DNA from: Dendrolimus kikuchii | Taxonomy: Eukaryota > Arthropoda > Insecta > Lepidoptera > Lasiocampidae | Assembly: GCA_019925095.2 (NCBI GenBank) | Contig: CM034411.1 | Location: 5,619,501 to 5,683,500 of the forward strand | DNA length: 64,000 nt | Reading direction: 5' to 3' | In this document: positions 1 through 10,399 of the stretch, in pieces | Layout: each line of letters opens with the position of its first letter | Numbering within the stretch: position 1 is the first letter of the stretch | Notes under the pieces: generated by a model | The model's database searches: none | Told to the model about the DNA's origin: nothing | What the model saw: the letters and a program-made list of their open reading frames with translations, nothing else | Program-made: the position numbers and the translations under genes

Positions 1-45
1 AGACAGGCTAACGGCCCCCCTGTGACAAGTAGTTACCGTGGTCTA
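1..45 (+). repeat. Family A repeat fragment, cut by window edge
   Basis: The first bases (AGACAGGCTAACGGCCC then GTTACCGTGG) match the head of the family A repeat (for example 17772-18072), with divergence. The upstream part lies outside the window. Confidence 0.5.
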
Positions 46-1160
46 TATAAATTTTATTTATTTATTCTAGTCAATTACAATGTAACACAGTCTTTAAAAT
101 TAAGCGATAATGTTGGCACATTATTCTTTGTCTATTGTTGATTAACACACTTCAGTGCACTTTCTGTGAATATCCATAAACACGTGAAAATATTCTAAAT
201 CTGTTTTCGAGGTTGCAATGCCAGAGATCATGACATCTGGTATTTATTGACCACAAAAAGGAAGAGTATTACTAGAGCCCTTTACAGCTCTTACTTACAT
301 TATCCCAAGTGACACGTTATTTGGTTCCTTAGCAGCATTTTAGTAAAAACAGTACATTATTAAATCATTATATTCGTCCGAGAGCCCTGTCTATGTCCAG
401 TATGTCACAATTTTTTCCTCAAATGCTGCTGGGTTTATTATGCTTAAAAATATATGCCTACAAAGCAGTACGAATTTCTTAAATGTTACTTAATAGCAAT
501 TGTGACCCATTTACTATGAATGCGTCCTCATATATGTAGAACCTTTATATTTCCTTTGAGTTTATCCCTATGAAACCATAATTACGTGTAGACACAATAA
601 TTAATTGTATTTGTTACTAAGTATATCATATGATAGTACACTGAGTCTTAGTGTATATTAGATACAAAGATCAATAGTACTTATTATCAAAAACCTGTAA
701 CAATCACAAAAAGTCCTCACTTTTTTGCGGAGGTCAGTGTATAACAATAAAAGTAAATTAATAAAATGGTTGTACACTGTCTCTTTTTAAATTGACAAAC
801 ACAATCAATCAAATACTTTTTAAGCTGTTAATTGATTATAACATGATCGCCATCCTTGAACTTGCTCAAAGAAAACACGGCTGTCCCATGAATGTCGTCA
901 GAGTTCATTAGTCTTCAATATTTTGAACGCCATTTTCATCTATCGTGGTTCAACGACATTCCATTTATAAAAATGACATTGACAATGACGTATGACCGTT
1001 TTGTACGTAGGTACAGATAAATAATAGAGATTACACAATATTACTGACAGTTTTATTGAGATATTTTTATAAATGAGATTATATAATCTGTGAAAACTTT
1101 CCTTAAAGCAAAACCACCTGCATTTCTGTATATGATATAAAAATATTAACACGCTAGGCG
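46..1160. other. AT-rich intergenic DNA, no gene seen
   Basis: No open frame with recognisable protein content, no terminal repeats and no RNA gene were found. This is the flank on the 3' side of the BEL/Pao element. Confidence 0.5.
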
Positions 1161-1524
1161 TGTATAAAAAACGGGGTGGACTGTAGGTACTGGTTTGGGA
1201 AAAGCGTGTTTGCCTTACTTGGTTTATGTTGCTGCGATCTTCTTGACTTCTTGGCTTCTTGGGCCGGCCCGTGTTCTTTTTTCTTACTAGATGATAGATA
1301 GCCACATACAATGACAAACACACTGATTGGAGCACGGAAAGGCACTTTTAGTTATTATTTATAATATTCTTTTAACTTGCGGGAGCGAGCAGCGGGAAGT
1401 AAACTCAGCGCGGGCGCGGGAAGAAGAGAGGGCGGGAAACGCCAAAAGACATTAAAAGTAAGACGTCACTGTCAATGACAATTTGTTTTTTTTTTTTTTT
1501 CGCGGTAAAGCTTTGGCCTTAACA
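1161..1524 (-). repeat. BEL/Pao 3' LTR
   Basis: Read on the minus strand it starts TGTTAAGGCC directly after the purine tract and ends TTATACA, giving TG...CA termini. Bases 1162-1516 are identical to 7638-7992. The T-run at 1486-1500 and the GC-rich GCGGGAGCGAGCAGCGGG tract near 1379-1396 are shared by both copies. Short frames inside it (such as 1154-1345) have no family resemblance and are probably not genes. Confidence 0.9.
1322..1363 (-). promoter_or_regulatory. Possible LTR core promoter (TATA-like box plus TCAGT initiator)
   Basis: On the minus strand TATAAATA (1356-1363) is followed by AATCAGTGTG, which contains the arthropod initiator TCAGT (1322-1326). The spacing from the first T to the initiator A is about 39 nt, somewhat longer than usual, so the TATA element may not be functional. 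The same pair is in the 5' LTR at 7798-7839, where it would drive the gag-pol transcript. Confidence 0.3.
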
Positions 1525-1719
1525 TTCCCCCGCCCTTAAAGGGTCACCTTTAAATGAAATCAAATGTATATTAAGCGGAATTAATTAAACAAAATAAAGA
1601 TTGCGAGATAAAATGTAGATAGATATGTATTATAATAAATTATATGCGGTTATAATAGTTAATTGTAATATATAAGATATAGTATAAAATATTTTAAATA
1701 TAATAATTTGGTATAATAA
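1525..1719 (-). promoter_or_regulatory. BEL/Pao 3' untranslated segment with polypurine tract
   Basis: Between the gag-pol stop codon and the 3' LTR. On the minus strand AAGGGCGGGGGAA (1525-1537) abuts the LTR start TGTTAAGG and is the likely plus-strand primer. It is all purine except one C. The rest is AT-rich. Confidence 0.65.
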
Positions 1720-4700
1720 TTACTGCGTCGGCAAGGGACACAAACGTACCACAGGTCGAACTAGTGTACCTTTAGCTGTTTTTACCGTGGCAACACGAAT
1801 AATGTTGTCTTTAGAAGGGTGAACCTTTTCAACCACACCTAATGGCCAAGAAAGAACTGGAGAATTATCATTAATGATGATAACAACAGTACCAACTTTA
1901 ATAGGAGTAGAGTGTTGAGTCCATTTCTGACGCGCTTGTAGCTCGTGTAAATATTCGGTTCTCCAACGACGCCAAAACGATTGTACTAATTTGTCTAAAA
2001 GCGAATGTCGCTGGAGTAAATTAATTGGTGTGAAGTCTACACTAGGTGCAGGTAAAGTTCGAAGCGGTATTGTATTTAGAAAATGCGCGGGGGTTAATAC
2101 CGAGGGTTCAGATGGATCTGAACTAAGTACAGTAAGGGGACGTGAATTTAGAAGGCACTCTATTTGCGACACAACCGTGATCAATTCTTCGTAAGCAAGG
2201 ATTTGTTGTCCTATTATTTTGAACAAATGATTCTTTACACATTTAACCATGCTTTCCCAGCACCCTCCGAAATGTGGAGCTGCTGGAGCTATAAATTTAA
2301 ATTCTATGCGATTCTCTGCAAGTTCCTCTTCTAAACGCGGACGATATTCCTTATCAAGGAAACCATACAAATCTCGTAAATAATTACTAGCACCAACAAA
2401 ATTTGTTCCACGATCGGAATAAAGGCATTGTACGGGGCCACGTCGCGAAAGAAAGCGCTTTAAAGCAGCAAGAAAACTAGTTGTAGTAAGGTCGGTAGCT
2501 ACTTCAATGTGTAGGGCACGGGTTGTTAGACAAGTAAATATACAAAGATATGCCTTGCGTGTTTTCACGCCACGAGAACGTATAGGCGTGTATAACAATG
2601 GGCCACAAAAATCTGAGCCGGTATGAGAAAAAGCCTTTCCAGTCTGCAGCACTCTTTGTGATGGCAAATCAGCCATTAAAGGGTATCTCGGACGCGGTTT
2701 TGATTTAAAGCAAATATTACACTTGTGTATTCTAGAACGAATGATACGTCTAGCAGACAGTATCCAAAATCTTTGTCTTATTAAGGACATAAGCAGCTGA
2801 GGGCCAGCATGCAAATATTTCTTATGATAATAGTCGATTAATAACTCCACGAGCGCGTCTTGGCGAGGTAAAATAATTGGAAATTTATAATCAAAACTCT
2901 CAGCCGAGTTAGATAACCGACCACCTACATGAATAAGATTATCCTTAAGAAAGGCCTTTAGTTTCATCAATGCGGGAGAATAATTTTTACCAGATTCTAA
3001 ATTTATAATATCAGATGAAAAATGTCGTTTTTGTATGTCGCGTATTATCAGTCGTTCGGCGAAGTTTATATCTGATGCGGTAATTCTAGACGATACAGAG
3101 CGTGGTAGCTTTTTTATAAAGCGACAAACATATATTAAAATTCTAATAAGTTTATTCCAAGAAGAAACGCGTTCACTTATATCTAGAATAATCGATACTT
3201 GTGGTTCTGTGTCAATAACTGAATGTGCAATTAACTTTTCTTCCGGAATACTATCTAAAGTTATTTCGTGAATTTTATTCACAGGCCACTCTGCAGGATT
3301 CTGAGTGAGCCAGGAAGGACCATGTAACCACAGCGAGTGCGAAAGCAATTTTGCGGGTGTAAGGCCCCTAGACAAACAATCCGCAGGGTTCTCGACACCT
3401 GCGACATGGTGGAAATAAGACGCTGCTAAATTGTCTATAGTCTTGACAACGCGGTTGGCTACGAAAGTTTGCCAGCGGTGAGGCGAAGAATTCAACCAAC
3501 AAAGTGTAACTTTGGAATCAGTAAACGCATAAATTTCATGAACGGGAAATCTCGGATTATAGCTGTCATGAATGCATCTGATGAGCTTTGCCATTAATTG
3601 AACAGCGCAAAGCTCCAGGCGCGCAATAGACATAGGCTTCATGGGAGCAACCTTGGATTTAGCACAGATTAATTGAGTATGTATTTGACTGTCATGTGTT
3701 ACATGAGCATAGACGACTGCGCCATATGCAAGTTCACTTGCGTCTGAGAAGCCGACTAGACGGACTTCACAGTTTTCAAAAATGCCCAAATGTCGCGGTA
3801 TTTTGAATTCATTGAGAAACGACAATTCGTTTCTAAATTTAGTCCATGATTCTAGAATGTGATGGGGCGGACAATCATCCCAATCAATTTTAGACATCCA
3901 CAATTTTTTCAAAATAAGTTTTGCGTGAAGTATAACGGGCGCTATGAATCCCATTATGTCCCATAATCTGGCCACAGTGGCCAATATAATACGTTTCGTA
4001 CATTTATTGTCTGGCACAGCGACTTTAAAAACAAAACAGTCATCCAACTTAGACCAATAGAGACCTAAGATTTTTTCGTGTGATGATTTGTCTAATTCAA
4101 CAGGTTCAGTGGCTTTATAAGAATTTGGTAAATTATGCATAACAAAATCAGAATTGCTAGTCCACTTAACTAAGTCAAACCGAGCTCGTTTAAAAAGTTC
4201 AATCAGCTGGTTAGCAGCCAGTAAAGCTTGATTCTCTGACCTAGCGCTGAAGACAATATCATCCATATAAATATAACGAGAAGCAATTTCCTTTGCCAAA
4301 GGAAATGAATCTCCTTCGTCATCAATAAGTTGTTTTATAACGCGAAGTGCATGATATGGACTTGATTTAAGTCCAAAACAAACTGTATTAAATTCAAATA
4401 TTGTAAGTTCATCTGTAGGACGAAAGCGGTAAAATACACGTTGGAAGCGACGATCATTCTTATTCATTACAATTTGTAGGAACATCTGCTTACAATCAGC
4501 GGAAAGAGCGGTTTCAAAAAGACGAAAATTTAAAATAATTGTAAACAAATCACCTTGCAAATTAGGTCCATTATGCAGCAGATCATTTAGGGATAACCCT
4601 GAACTTGACTTATGACTACCGTCTAGAACCATGCGAAGTTTGGTAGAAGACTTATCTTCACGGACAACGCCGTGATGCGGTATAATATATACAGGATATG

Positions 4701-7035
4701 GATCCTCGATAATAGCGGGTGGAGAAGGTGATAAATAACCTTTCTCTAAATACTCTCTTATGACTGCATCATAGGCAGCTCTAAACGAGGGTGTGGATTC
4801 CAGCTTCCTTTCCAAACCAAAGAAGCGTTTCCGAGCGGTTGCGTATGTGTCACCGAGCGCGCAGACATCATCACGAAAGGGCAGTGACACTACATACCTT
4901 CCAGTGGTCTTATCTCGTTCGGTAGACTGACAGAAGAAATATTCACACTCAATGTCATCAGGAGATTGAGTGGGCGGATTAGCTAAAGGAGACTCATCAA
5001 TATAGCAAAACCTTTTAATAAGCATGTCAAGTGAATCCTGGTTAGTAGGCATAGTACTGCAACATACTATGGTTTTGTCTTTGCGAGTGCATGTAGCGGG
5101 AAGAGTGGGTACAGTACCCATAATAACATAACCTAAAGCAGTTTGTATAGCGGGTGGAATCGCAGTATTATATTGTATTACACCTGGTAGCAACAATTGT
5201 GAGAATATAGAAGCACCAATCAAAACATCAATATGAGCTGGCTCATAGAACTTGTCATCGGCCAGCGGCAAATCTTGCAAAAAAGCTAAAGCGGAAACAT
5301 CCACCGGCACAGATGGTAAATTATCTGTTATTTTATCAATAACCAGGGATGAAATATTATATTTAAAGTTAGGATTAAGCCGAGATGAAAATTGGAAGAC
5401 AGCAGTTCCTTTTATGCATTTCTCAGAACCACCAATGCCATTTACCTTTGTATGCTCAGGATTCATTGGCAAGCCCAATCGAGTACAGCAGTCTGATGTA
5501 ATAAAATTACTCTGCGAAGCACTATCAAGTATGCAGCGCACACTATGTTGCCCACCAAATGCATCACACACTATAACAGAAGCTGTGGCAAGCAAAACCG
5601 TAGTCTTTATATTACTTGTAGAATGCATAACGTTAGTACAAGCCTCCTTGGCTATATAAGATTGTGGAGATGGCGAAGAAATAGTGCGTTGTATGGGAAC
5701 TTGTAGTGGTGGTTGTAAGCGAGCGGTTGTAGAAGGTTGTATGGCTATATTATTTACAGGCTGTGCCTCCACATGTGAGTGTGAGACAGTATTTAATTTA
5801 GTAGTGTCAAAATGGAGTAAGCTGTGGTGCTTACCATTACAGATTCTGCATTTTGAGTTTGAATGGCAATTACCTGCTTTATGTTTGCAGCTTAAACAAT
5901 TAACACAGGCATTGTGCTCTTTCACCACCTTATAGCGCTCATTGGAAGACATTTTCCCAAATGCAGGGCATTTATACAAATGATCATGAACAAAATCATT
6001 ACATAAACATTTATGTGTATCAGACATAGTAACATATGACTGCGGTTGTGGAATTTTAAAATTATGTGTGCGTTTTGTATTATTGTTGGAATTTGAAGTT
6101 GAAGTTGAAAAAGAGGAACGCTGTAATATTCTAGATTGATCTTTAATATATTCAACTAGATTTTGAAATTCAGGAATTTTATCCTTGCGGGAATGCATCT
6201 CAAAAGACCGAACTGTGTCTGCATCTAACTTCTTCAAAGCGGTATGTAAAATAATAAAATCTGTTAAATCTGGTAATTTTAAGTTTTTTAAGGCATTTAC
6301 AGAAGTAACAAACTTATCTAAAAATGTTTCTAGGTTGAAAGCGGACGCTGTTGAAATAGATTTATATTCAAAAATTTGATTAATATAAGCGGACGCTAGC
6401 ATACGTTTATCATCATATTTCTCTTTAAGAGAATCAATAATAAGTGCATAGTTTTCAGCACAAGGTGTAATGCCAGCCAAAACTGACTTTGCCTTTGCAG
6501 TCAGTTTCCCTAACAAATAATATAATTTGTCAGAGTCTGACAAACTAGGATTATCATGAACAATAGACATAAAACTTGAATAAAATAAAGGCCATGTGCG
6601 GATATCTCCATCAAAAGACACAAGTTCAATTGGAGGCAAAGATGGGCGTGACCTATGTGGGGTCACTGACCTCTCATATTTATCTTTATTTTCAATACTA
6701 GATAAAACTCTTTTAATGTGACAATACATTTCTTCAAATGCTTCCCAGGATTGGTAGTCTACCCTTGATCCTATATTCACCTGCATATTGTACAAGTTAT
6801 AGTCATAAAGGGCCTTTTCAAAATCACTGCGAAGAGTATCAACTAATAGCGCACCAGAAAGAAACCTCTCTCTATTCTCCAAACTGTCTACTAACTGAGA
6901 GCGGTCATAAATGGTTTGTATGCGGCTAAATAAAGACTCACGTTTGGCTAATGCTATTTCTAACAACATTTTTAACTTAGGATCTGAACAATCCAACTTA
7001 GTTTCAGTTCTTTTACTTGTGCCAGTAGTTGCCAT
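1720..7035 (-). CDS. BEL/Pao gag-pol polyprotein (1771 aa), intact
   Basis: Encodes the capsid and replication enzymes of the retrotransposon. DUF1759 gag region ~130-300. Cys/His zinc-knuckle region ~355-408 (C377, C380, C383, C390, then CRIC at 396-399). Retropepsin-like protease (DUF1758) ~485-640 with catalytic LDSAS at 503-507. RT ~780-960 with first Asp D847 (SADCKQ) and YMDD at 923-926. RNase H ~1090-1225 with D1098, E1141, D1173 and D1219. Integrase zinc finger H1404, H1409, C1439, C1442. DDE core D1475, D1541, E1594. DUF5641 ~1665-1765. All expected catalytic residues are present and there is no stop or frameshift. The chosen ATG has a good context (A at -3, G at +4) and leads straight into the gag domain. 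The length is normal for a one-ORF BEL/Pao element. The protease would release the mature proteins, which act in cytoplasmic particles and then at nuclear DNA. Confidence 0.95.
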   Translation of the reverse strand: MATTGTSKRTETKLDCSDPKLKMLLEIALAKRESLFSRIQTIYDRSQLVDSLENRERFLSGALLVDTLRSDFEKALYDYNLYNMQVNIGSRVDYQSWEAFEEMYCHIKRVLSSIENKDKYERSVTPHRSRPSLPPIELVSFDGDIRTWPLFYSSFMSIVHDNPSLSDSDKLYYLLGKLTAKAKSVLAGITPCAENYALIIDSLKEKYDDKRMLASAYINQIFEYKSISTASAFNLETFLDKFVTSVNALKNLKLPDLTDFIILHTALKKLDADTVRSFEMHSRKDKIPEFQNLVEYIKDQSRILQRSSFSTSTSNSNNNTKRTHNFKIPQPQSYVTMSDTHKCLCNDFVHDHLYKCPAFGKMSSNERYKVVKEHNACVNCLSCKHKAGNCHSNSKCRICNGKHHSLLHFDTTKLNTVSHSHVEAQPVNNIAIQPSTTARLQPPLQVPIQRTISSPSPQSYIAKEACTNVMHSTSNIKTTVLLATASVIVCDAFGGQHSVRCILDSASQSNFITSDCCTRLGLPMNPEHTKVNGIGGSEKCIKGTAVFQFSSRLNPNFKYNISSLVIDKITDNLPSVPVDVSALAFLQDLPLADDKFYEPAHIDVLIGASIFSQLLLPGVIQYNTAIPPAIQTALGYVIMGTVPTLPATCTRKDKTIVCCSTMPTNQDSLDMLIKRFCYIDESPLANPPTQSPDDIECEYFFCQSTERDKTTGRYVVSLPFRDDVCALGDTYATARKRFFGLERKLESTPSFRAAYDAVIREYLEKGYLSPSPPAIIEDPYPVYIIPHHGVVREDKSSTKLRMVLDGSHKSSSGLSLNDLLHNGPNLQGDLFTIILNFRLFETALSADCKQMFLQIVMNKNDRRFQRVFYRFRPTDELTIFEFNTVCFGLKSSPYHALRVIKQLIDDEGDSFPLAKEIASRYIYMDDIVFSARSENQALLAANQLIELFKRARFDLVKWTSNSDFVMHNLPNSYKATEPVELDKSSHEKILGLYWSKLDDCFVFKVAVPDNKCTKRIILATVARLWDIMGFIAPVILHAKLILKKLWMSKIDWDDCPPHHILESWTKFRNELSFLNEFKIPRHLGIFENCEVRLVGFSDASELAYGAVVYAHVTHDSQIHTQLICAKSKVAPMKPMSIARLELCAVQLMAKLIRCIHDSYNPRFPVHEIYAFTDSKVTLCWLNSSPHRWQTFVANRVVKTIDNLAASYFHHVAGVENPADCLSRGLTPAKLLSHSLWLHGPSWLTQNPAEWPVNKIHEITLDSIPEEKLIAHSVIDTEPQVSIILDISERVSSWNKLIRILIYVCRFIKKLPRSVSSRITASDINFAERLIIRDIQKRHFSSDIINLESGKNYSPALMKLKAFLKDNLIHVGGRLSNSAESFDYKFPIILPRQDALVELLIDYYHKKYLHAGPQLLMSLIRQRFWILSARRIIRSRIHKCNICFKSKPRPRYPLMADLPSQRVLQTGKAFSHTGSDFCGPLLYTPIRSRGVKTRKAYLCIFTCLTTRALHIEVATDLTTTSFLAALKRFLSRRGPVQCLYSDRGTNFVGASNYLRDLYGFLDKEYRPRLEEELAENRIEFKFIAPAAPHFGGCWESMVKCVKNHLFKIIGQQILAYEELITVVSQIECLLNSRPLTVLSSDPSEPSVLTPAHFLNTIPLRTLPAPSVDFTPINLLQRHSLLDKLVQSFWRRWRTEYLHELQARQKWTQHSTPIKVGTVVIIINDNSPVLSWPLGVVEKVHPSKDNIIRVATVKTAKGTLVRPVVRLCPLPTQ

Positions 7036-7637
7036 GTTGAAATTAAATTAAATAAACAATTGCTTACAAATCTTGTGTTAAAATATAGTGAAAACAATAA
7101 GTAAGCACAATAAAAAACACTTGTTTGACTGTGGTATTATATAATTATAGTGCAGAAACAAAATGTAACACAATATATAGTTTATACCAAATTATAGTTA
7201 TGAATTTGGTTTAGATATAAATTATATATATTAATATATAGTATTTATGTATACAGATATTCAATTTAGGCAGTAATTTAAAGAAATATAACACAGGTTT
7301 GTGTATTGTAATATGCACCTTGTAATCGAGGTACCTACCTACATACATATAAAATGACGACCCAAAGCGGAGGTATGTTATTTTATGCGAAATAAAGAAA
7401 ATACAGTGCGGTTTTATAATATTGCAAATGATTAATATGCGGCGCGGTTAAAATATATGAAATATGAAAGCGGAGATTAATGATTTAAATCGATAATAGA
7501 ATGCGGGACGCGAACTTAAGATGGCGGGGCGTGTTGCGGACAAAGGAAATTCCTCACACGGGAATATGAAATATGCTTATGTAGGTTGTTAAACTAACCG
7601 AAATATGCGAAATTTGGCTCGAATTGACCACAAAATG
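7036..7637 (-). promoter_or_regulatory. BEL/Pao 5' leader (untranslated)
   Basis: Lies between the 5' LTR and the gag-pol start. Immediately after the LTR the minus strand reads CATTTTGTGGTCAATTCGAG. The primer-binding site should begin within a few bases with TGG, and a TGG occurs 7 nt in, but I could not match it to a specific tRNA 3' end. No ORF of note. Confidence 0.6.
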
Positions 7638-7992
7638 GTATAAAAAACGGGGTGGACTGTAGGTACTGGTTTGGGAAAAGCGTGTTTGCCTTACTTGGTT
7701 TATGTTGCTGCGATCTTCTTGACTTCTTGGCTTCTTGGGCCGGCCCGTGTTCTTTTTTCTTACTAGATGATAGATAGCCACATACAATGACAAACACACT
7801 GATTGGAGCACGGAAAGGCACTTTTAGTTATTATTTATAATATTCTTTTAACTTGCGGGAGCGAGCAGCGGGAAGTAAACTCAGCGCGGGCGCGGGAAGA
7901 AGAGAGGGCGGGAAACGCCAAAAGACATTAAAAGTAAGACGTCACTGTCAATGACAATTTGTTTTTTTTTTTTTTTCGCGGTAAAGCTTTGG
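7638..7992 (-). repeat. BEL/Pao 5' LTR, outer 8 nt missing
   Basis: Identical to 1162-1516 at every base compared. On the minus strand it begins CCAAAGC, whereas the 3' LTR begins TGTTAAGGCCAAAGC, so the integrase-recognised outer end is absent. It carries the TATA-like box (7832-7839) and TCAGT (7798-7802) that would start the genomic RNA. Confidence 0.88.
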
Positions 7993-8205
7993 GGAATGTG
8001 CCGTTTCGAGAAATACCCACAAAGATCACCACAATCTTTTTCCTTTAAAACAATTTTGTGGATATTTTTCAAAAAGGTATATTACACTAAACAATCGAGA
8101 TGTTTAAGATCAACAAAACCATTGATATATTGATGAAAATAAAACTACACAGCAAAACAGTACTCTTCAAGTTCCCGTCAAAAACTCTCTCTACATAACC
8201 TAACT
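7993..8205 (-). repeat. Divergent family I retroposon copy, abutting BEL/Pao
   Basis: The minus strand contains GAGTTTTTGACGGGAACTTG then GCTGTGTAGTTTTATTTTC, matching the 5' part of the family I copies at 40261 and 47624 in the same order. It then diverges. Near 8000 it has TTTCTCGAAACGGCACA, which resembles the conserved TTTCGAGTTGTCACA block. It stops at the truncated BEL/Pao edge. Confidence 0.45.
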
Positions 8206-8704
8206 ACTGTTCCTAAACTGTGGGGTAACCAAAAACCATTCCCACTTTGAAAAAAAAAGCTTACTAGAAACCAATTTGTCTCTAGCTAAATATAAAATCT
8301 GTGCGACACTTGGTTTCTAAAAATAAAATATTATTTGTATTTCTCCAATTTTTGAACAAGTTTTGCAGTGAATTAGAAAGCTATGATATATGTTAGATCT
8401 TCTAATAAGTGAGCAAAATTTATCGATCTTTTCCTTTTGTTGCAGGAAATATTGAAATTCTACATTTTAATTCATTAGATAAATGTTTAATTTAAAGATT
8501 GGAATTTGCTTATCATTGATTTATGTATGTTTTTTGAATAAAATGCGCGATGGGTTATTGGTGGGAAGAGTTATGTTTTGCTGAGCATTTTCATTATCAA
8601 AAAATATATAATTTTGGTTAAAAGTAAACAATCGTTGTATATTGATTACTTTTAACGAAGAAATGTGTTTTGTTATGAAATAATTCCGTGCAGGAACATA
8701 TAAT
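8206..8704. other. Intergenic, no feature recognised
   Basis: AT-rich sequence with no supported gene or repeat boundary. Confidence 0.4.
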
Positions 8705-8985
8705 AACAGCTCATGAACGTCCCACTGCTGGGCTCGGGCCTCCCACTAGAGGGTAATGGACAGTATACGCGCCACGTTTGTCCAAGGCGGCTTGACAGCA
8801 AGCTTGACACATCGGCTATCTCGATGTGCAGGTTGCATCCAATGTTTTCCTTCATTGTTGTTAGCACGTGGTAATTGTAACAATAATATGCACATTAGGT
8901 CAGAAAACTGCCTAAGCGGTGCATGCGTTCCGGCCAGGATCGAACCCGCGCCCTTTGAGCTAGGGACGCGTGCGCTAGCCATTAC
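8705..8985 (-). mobile_element. tRNA-headed SINE (family B)
   Basis: On the minus strand an A-box-like TGGCTAGCGCA and a perfect B-box GGTTCGATCC begin the element. The body includes TTAGGCAGTTTTCTGACC, and the far end (plus strand) reads GTCCCACTGCTGGGC. Other copies are at 17105-17335, 57340-57595 and 58793-59135. It is a Pol III-type retroposon that relies on a partner non-LTR RT. It lies directly against a family A copy. Confidence 0.6.
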
Positions 8986-9262
8986 GTGCAGGAACGGAGA
9001 AAGAAAATTTCCTGCGGCCGGGAAGGTTTGTAGTAAGAGGCGAAAAAACAACCCACAGCCAGGTGGTAACTGGTAGGATATTTTCCTATCTGGGTGTCTA
9101 CCACACCTGTTCTAGAGTATGCTGCTAAAACAATTTTTAGTTGTTTTGTAATCGAGACCGGCAACACATTCACCTTTGGTGTTGCAAAACTCCATAGGTG
9201 AAAATAATCGCTTCCCATCAGGTGGGGCGATAGCCTGTCTGCTCACGCAATAAAAAAAGTTG
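8986..9262 (-). repeat. Family A repeat, divergent copy
   Basis: Ordered matches to family A on the minus strand: GCAGG near the poly-T end, CATAGG, a gene-like CACC(T)TTGGTGTTGCAA block, the CAGCCAGGTGG block, and CCTGCGGCCGGG at the other end. Confidence 0.6.
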
Positions 9263-9289
9263 TTTTTTTGATGGTTTTAATAAAACTAC

Positions 9290-9404
9290 AAACTAAAATA
9301 TTATAAACTAATACAATAAAGAAAACTTGGATATATTGCATTCTACCTACATCATGCCTTCTAGGCAAAATCAATGCCGAAGGCGTTGGAGCCATAACTT
9401 AAAA

Positions 9405-9483
<79 letters not shown>

Positions 9484-9600
9484 CCTTGACGCTATAAGTA
9501 GAATATTGCTTGTGTGTTGTTACCGTATTCTGTAAATAAGGTGCCCATTAGGCTACTTTAATACCTTGCCATCAATTTTGAAATGTCAATTGTTTAAGAA
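9290..9600 (+). repeat. Family M repeat, degenerate, with (TA)n tract
   Basis: Parts (ATAAACTAATACAATAAAG and AAGGTGCCCATTAGGCT) resemble 51355-51600 and 19905-20095. A pure TA microsatellite occupies about 9408-9481. Confidence 0.35.
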
Positions 9601-9871
9601 CTTGTTTAACGTCAATCAATGTCCTGTGATTTGCCTTAGATTTCTGCTTGAAGATTTTTCTAGAAGTTAAATATAAAAATATTCTTTAGGCACTCTTTAG
9701 ATATGTGACCATTTCGTTGAAATGTTCCTTTGGGTTCCATAGCTAAATCACAAAATCAAAAAAAAATGTCGACACTGTATTTTCTTTTTACACGAGCTAC
9801 ATAGAGGTACTAGATCAGGTGCCACGGGCCGCAACTGTATTTTATTAAATTGATTTTTTAGTACAAAAATT

Positions 9872-9961
9872 CACAGCCAACGGGCTGATGGTTCACGTGA
9901 TAAAAGCGGTTACATCTTGTATGGACATTTGTAACACCACAGGTGTTACAATTGCAAATCC
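9872..9961 (+). repeat. Family A fragment, strongly diverged
   Basis: Retains the order of GATGG, AGCGGTTAC, TATGGACATTTGTAACACC and AGGTGTTACAA found in the family A head. Confidence 0.4.
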
Positions 9962-10294
9962 ATTATCTTGTACAACTGTGTAGTATGTCATGCGGGTTAC
10001 TTACAGAAGCCCGGCGGGTCACACGTTGGGTATAGAGGCTCTACAATCTACATTATATAACGGGGAGTGTTCCGAGGAATTGTTCAGAATGGTTCCACAT
10101 CTTCGTACTGCCACCACACCGCTTGTCATCGGCTGGGCGTTTATCTCCATATCCTTGAGCCGTTTCGCTCATGCACGAATCGGTTCTCTAGAGCATTTCT
10201 CTTGCGCACCGTGGGATTTGGAATGAGCTCCCAACTGGGGTTTTCTCACAGCTCTATATGTCGTTTTCCAAAAAGGATTTTATAAAATGTCTTC

Positions 10295-10395
10295 GAGGAC
10301 GGCGGCGCATTGCTAACAATTCTGGTGTCGCAAACGACCGTAGGCGACGGTAACCGTCAGCTTGCCATAGGTACTCCTGCTATAAAAAAACCTCG
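10295..10395 (-). repeat. Family A fragment, strongly diverged
   Basis: Contains GGTGTCGCAAACGACCGTAGG followed by CGACGGTAACCG, the reverse complement of the family A head, next to a short A-run. Confidence 0.35.
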
Positions 10396-10399
10396 TCCG

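Larger units (their letters stand above)
1161..7992 (-). mobile_element. BEL/Pao LTR retrotransposon, nearly complete
   Basis: A 6.8-kb element in minus orientation: 5' LTR (7638-7992), leader (7036-7637), one gag-pol gene (1720-7035), polypurine tract, 3' LTR (1161-1524). The domain order (DUF1759 gag, DUF1758-type protease, RT, RNase H, integrase, DUF5641 tail) is that of the BEL/Pao superfamily (Belpaoviridae). The LTRs are colinear and identical over 355 bp with no indel, including a 15-T run, so the insertion looks young. The 5' LTR lacks the outer 8 nt (TGTTAAGG) present in the 3' LTR. I see no target-site duplication: the flanks read ...CTAGGCG on the left and GGAATG... on the right. 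No envelope gene is present. Confidence 0.93.

Noticed and set aside
1991..6929. Plus-strand frames of 60-135 codons inside the BEL/Pao gene
   Set aside because: Antisense shadows of the intact gag-pol frame.
7554..7821. Short LTR frames repeated at 940-1345 and 7554-7821
   Set aside because: Present twice only because the LTR is duplicated. No domain, and they run out of the LTR into unrelated sequence.
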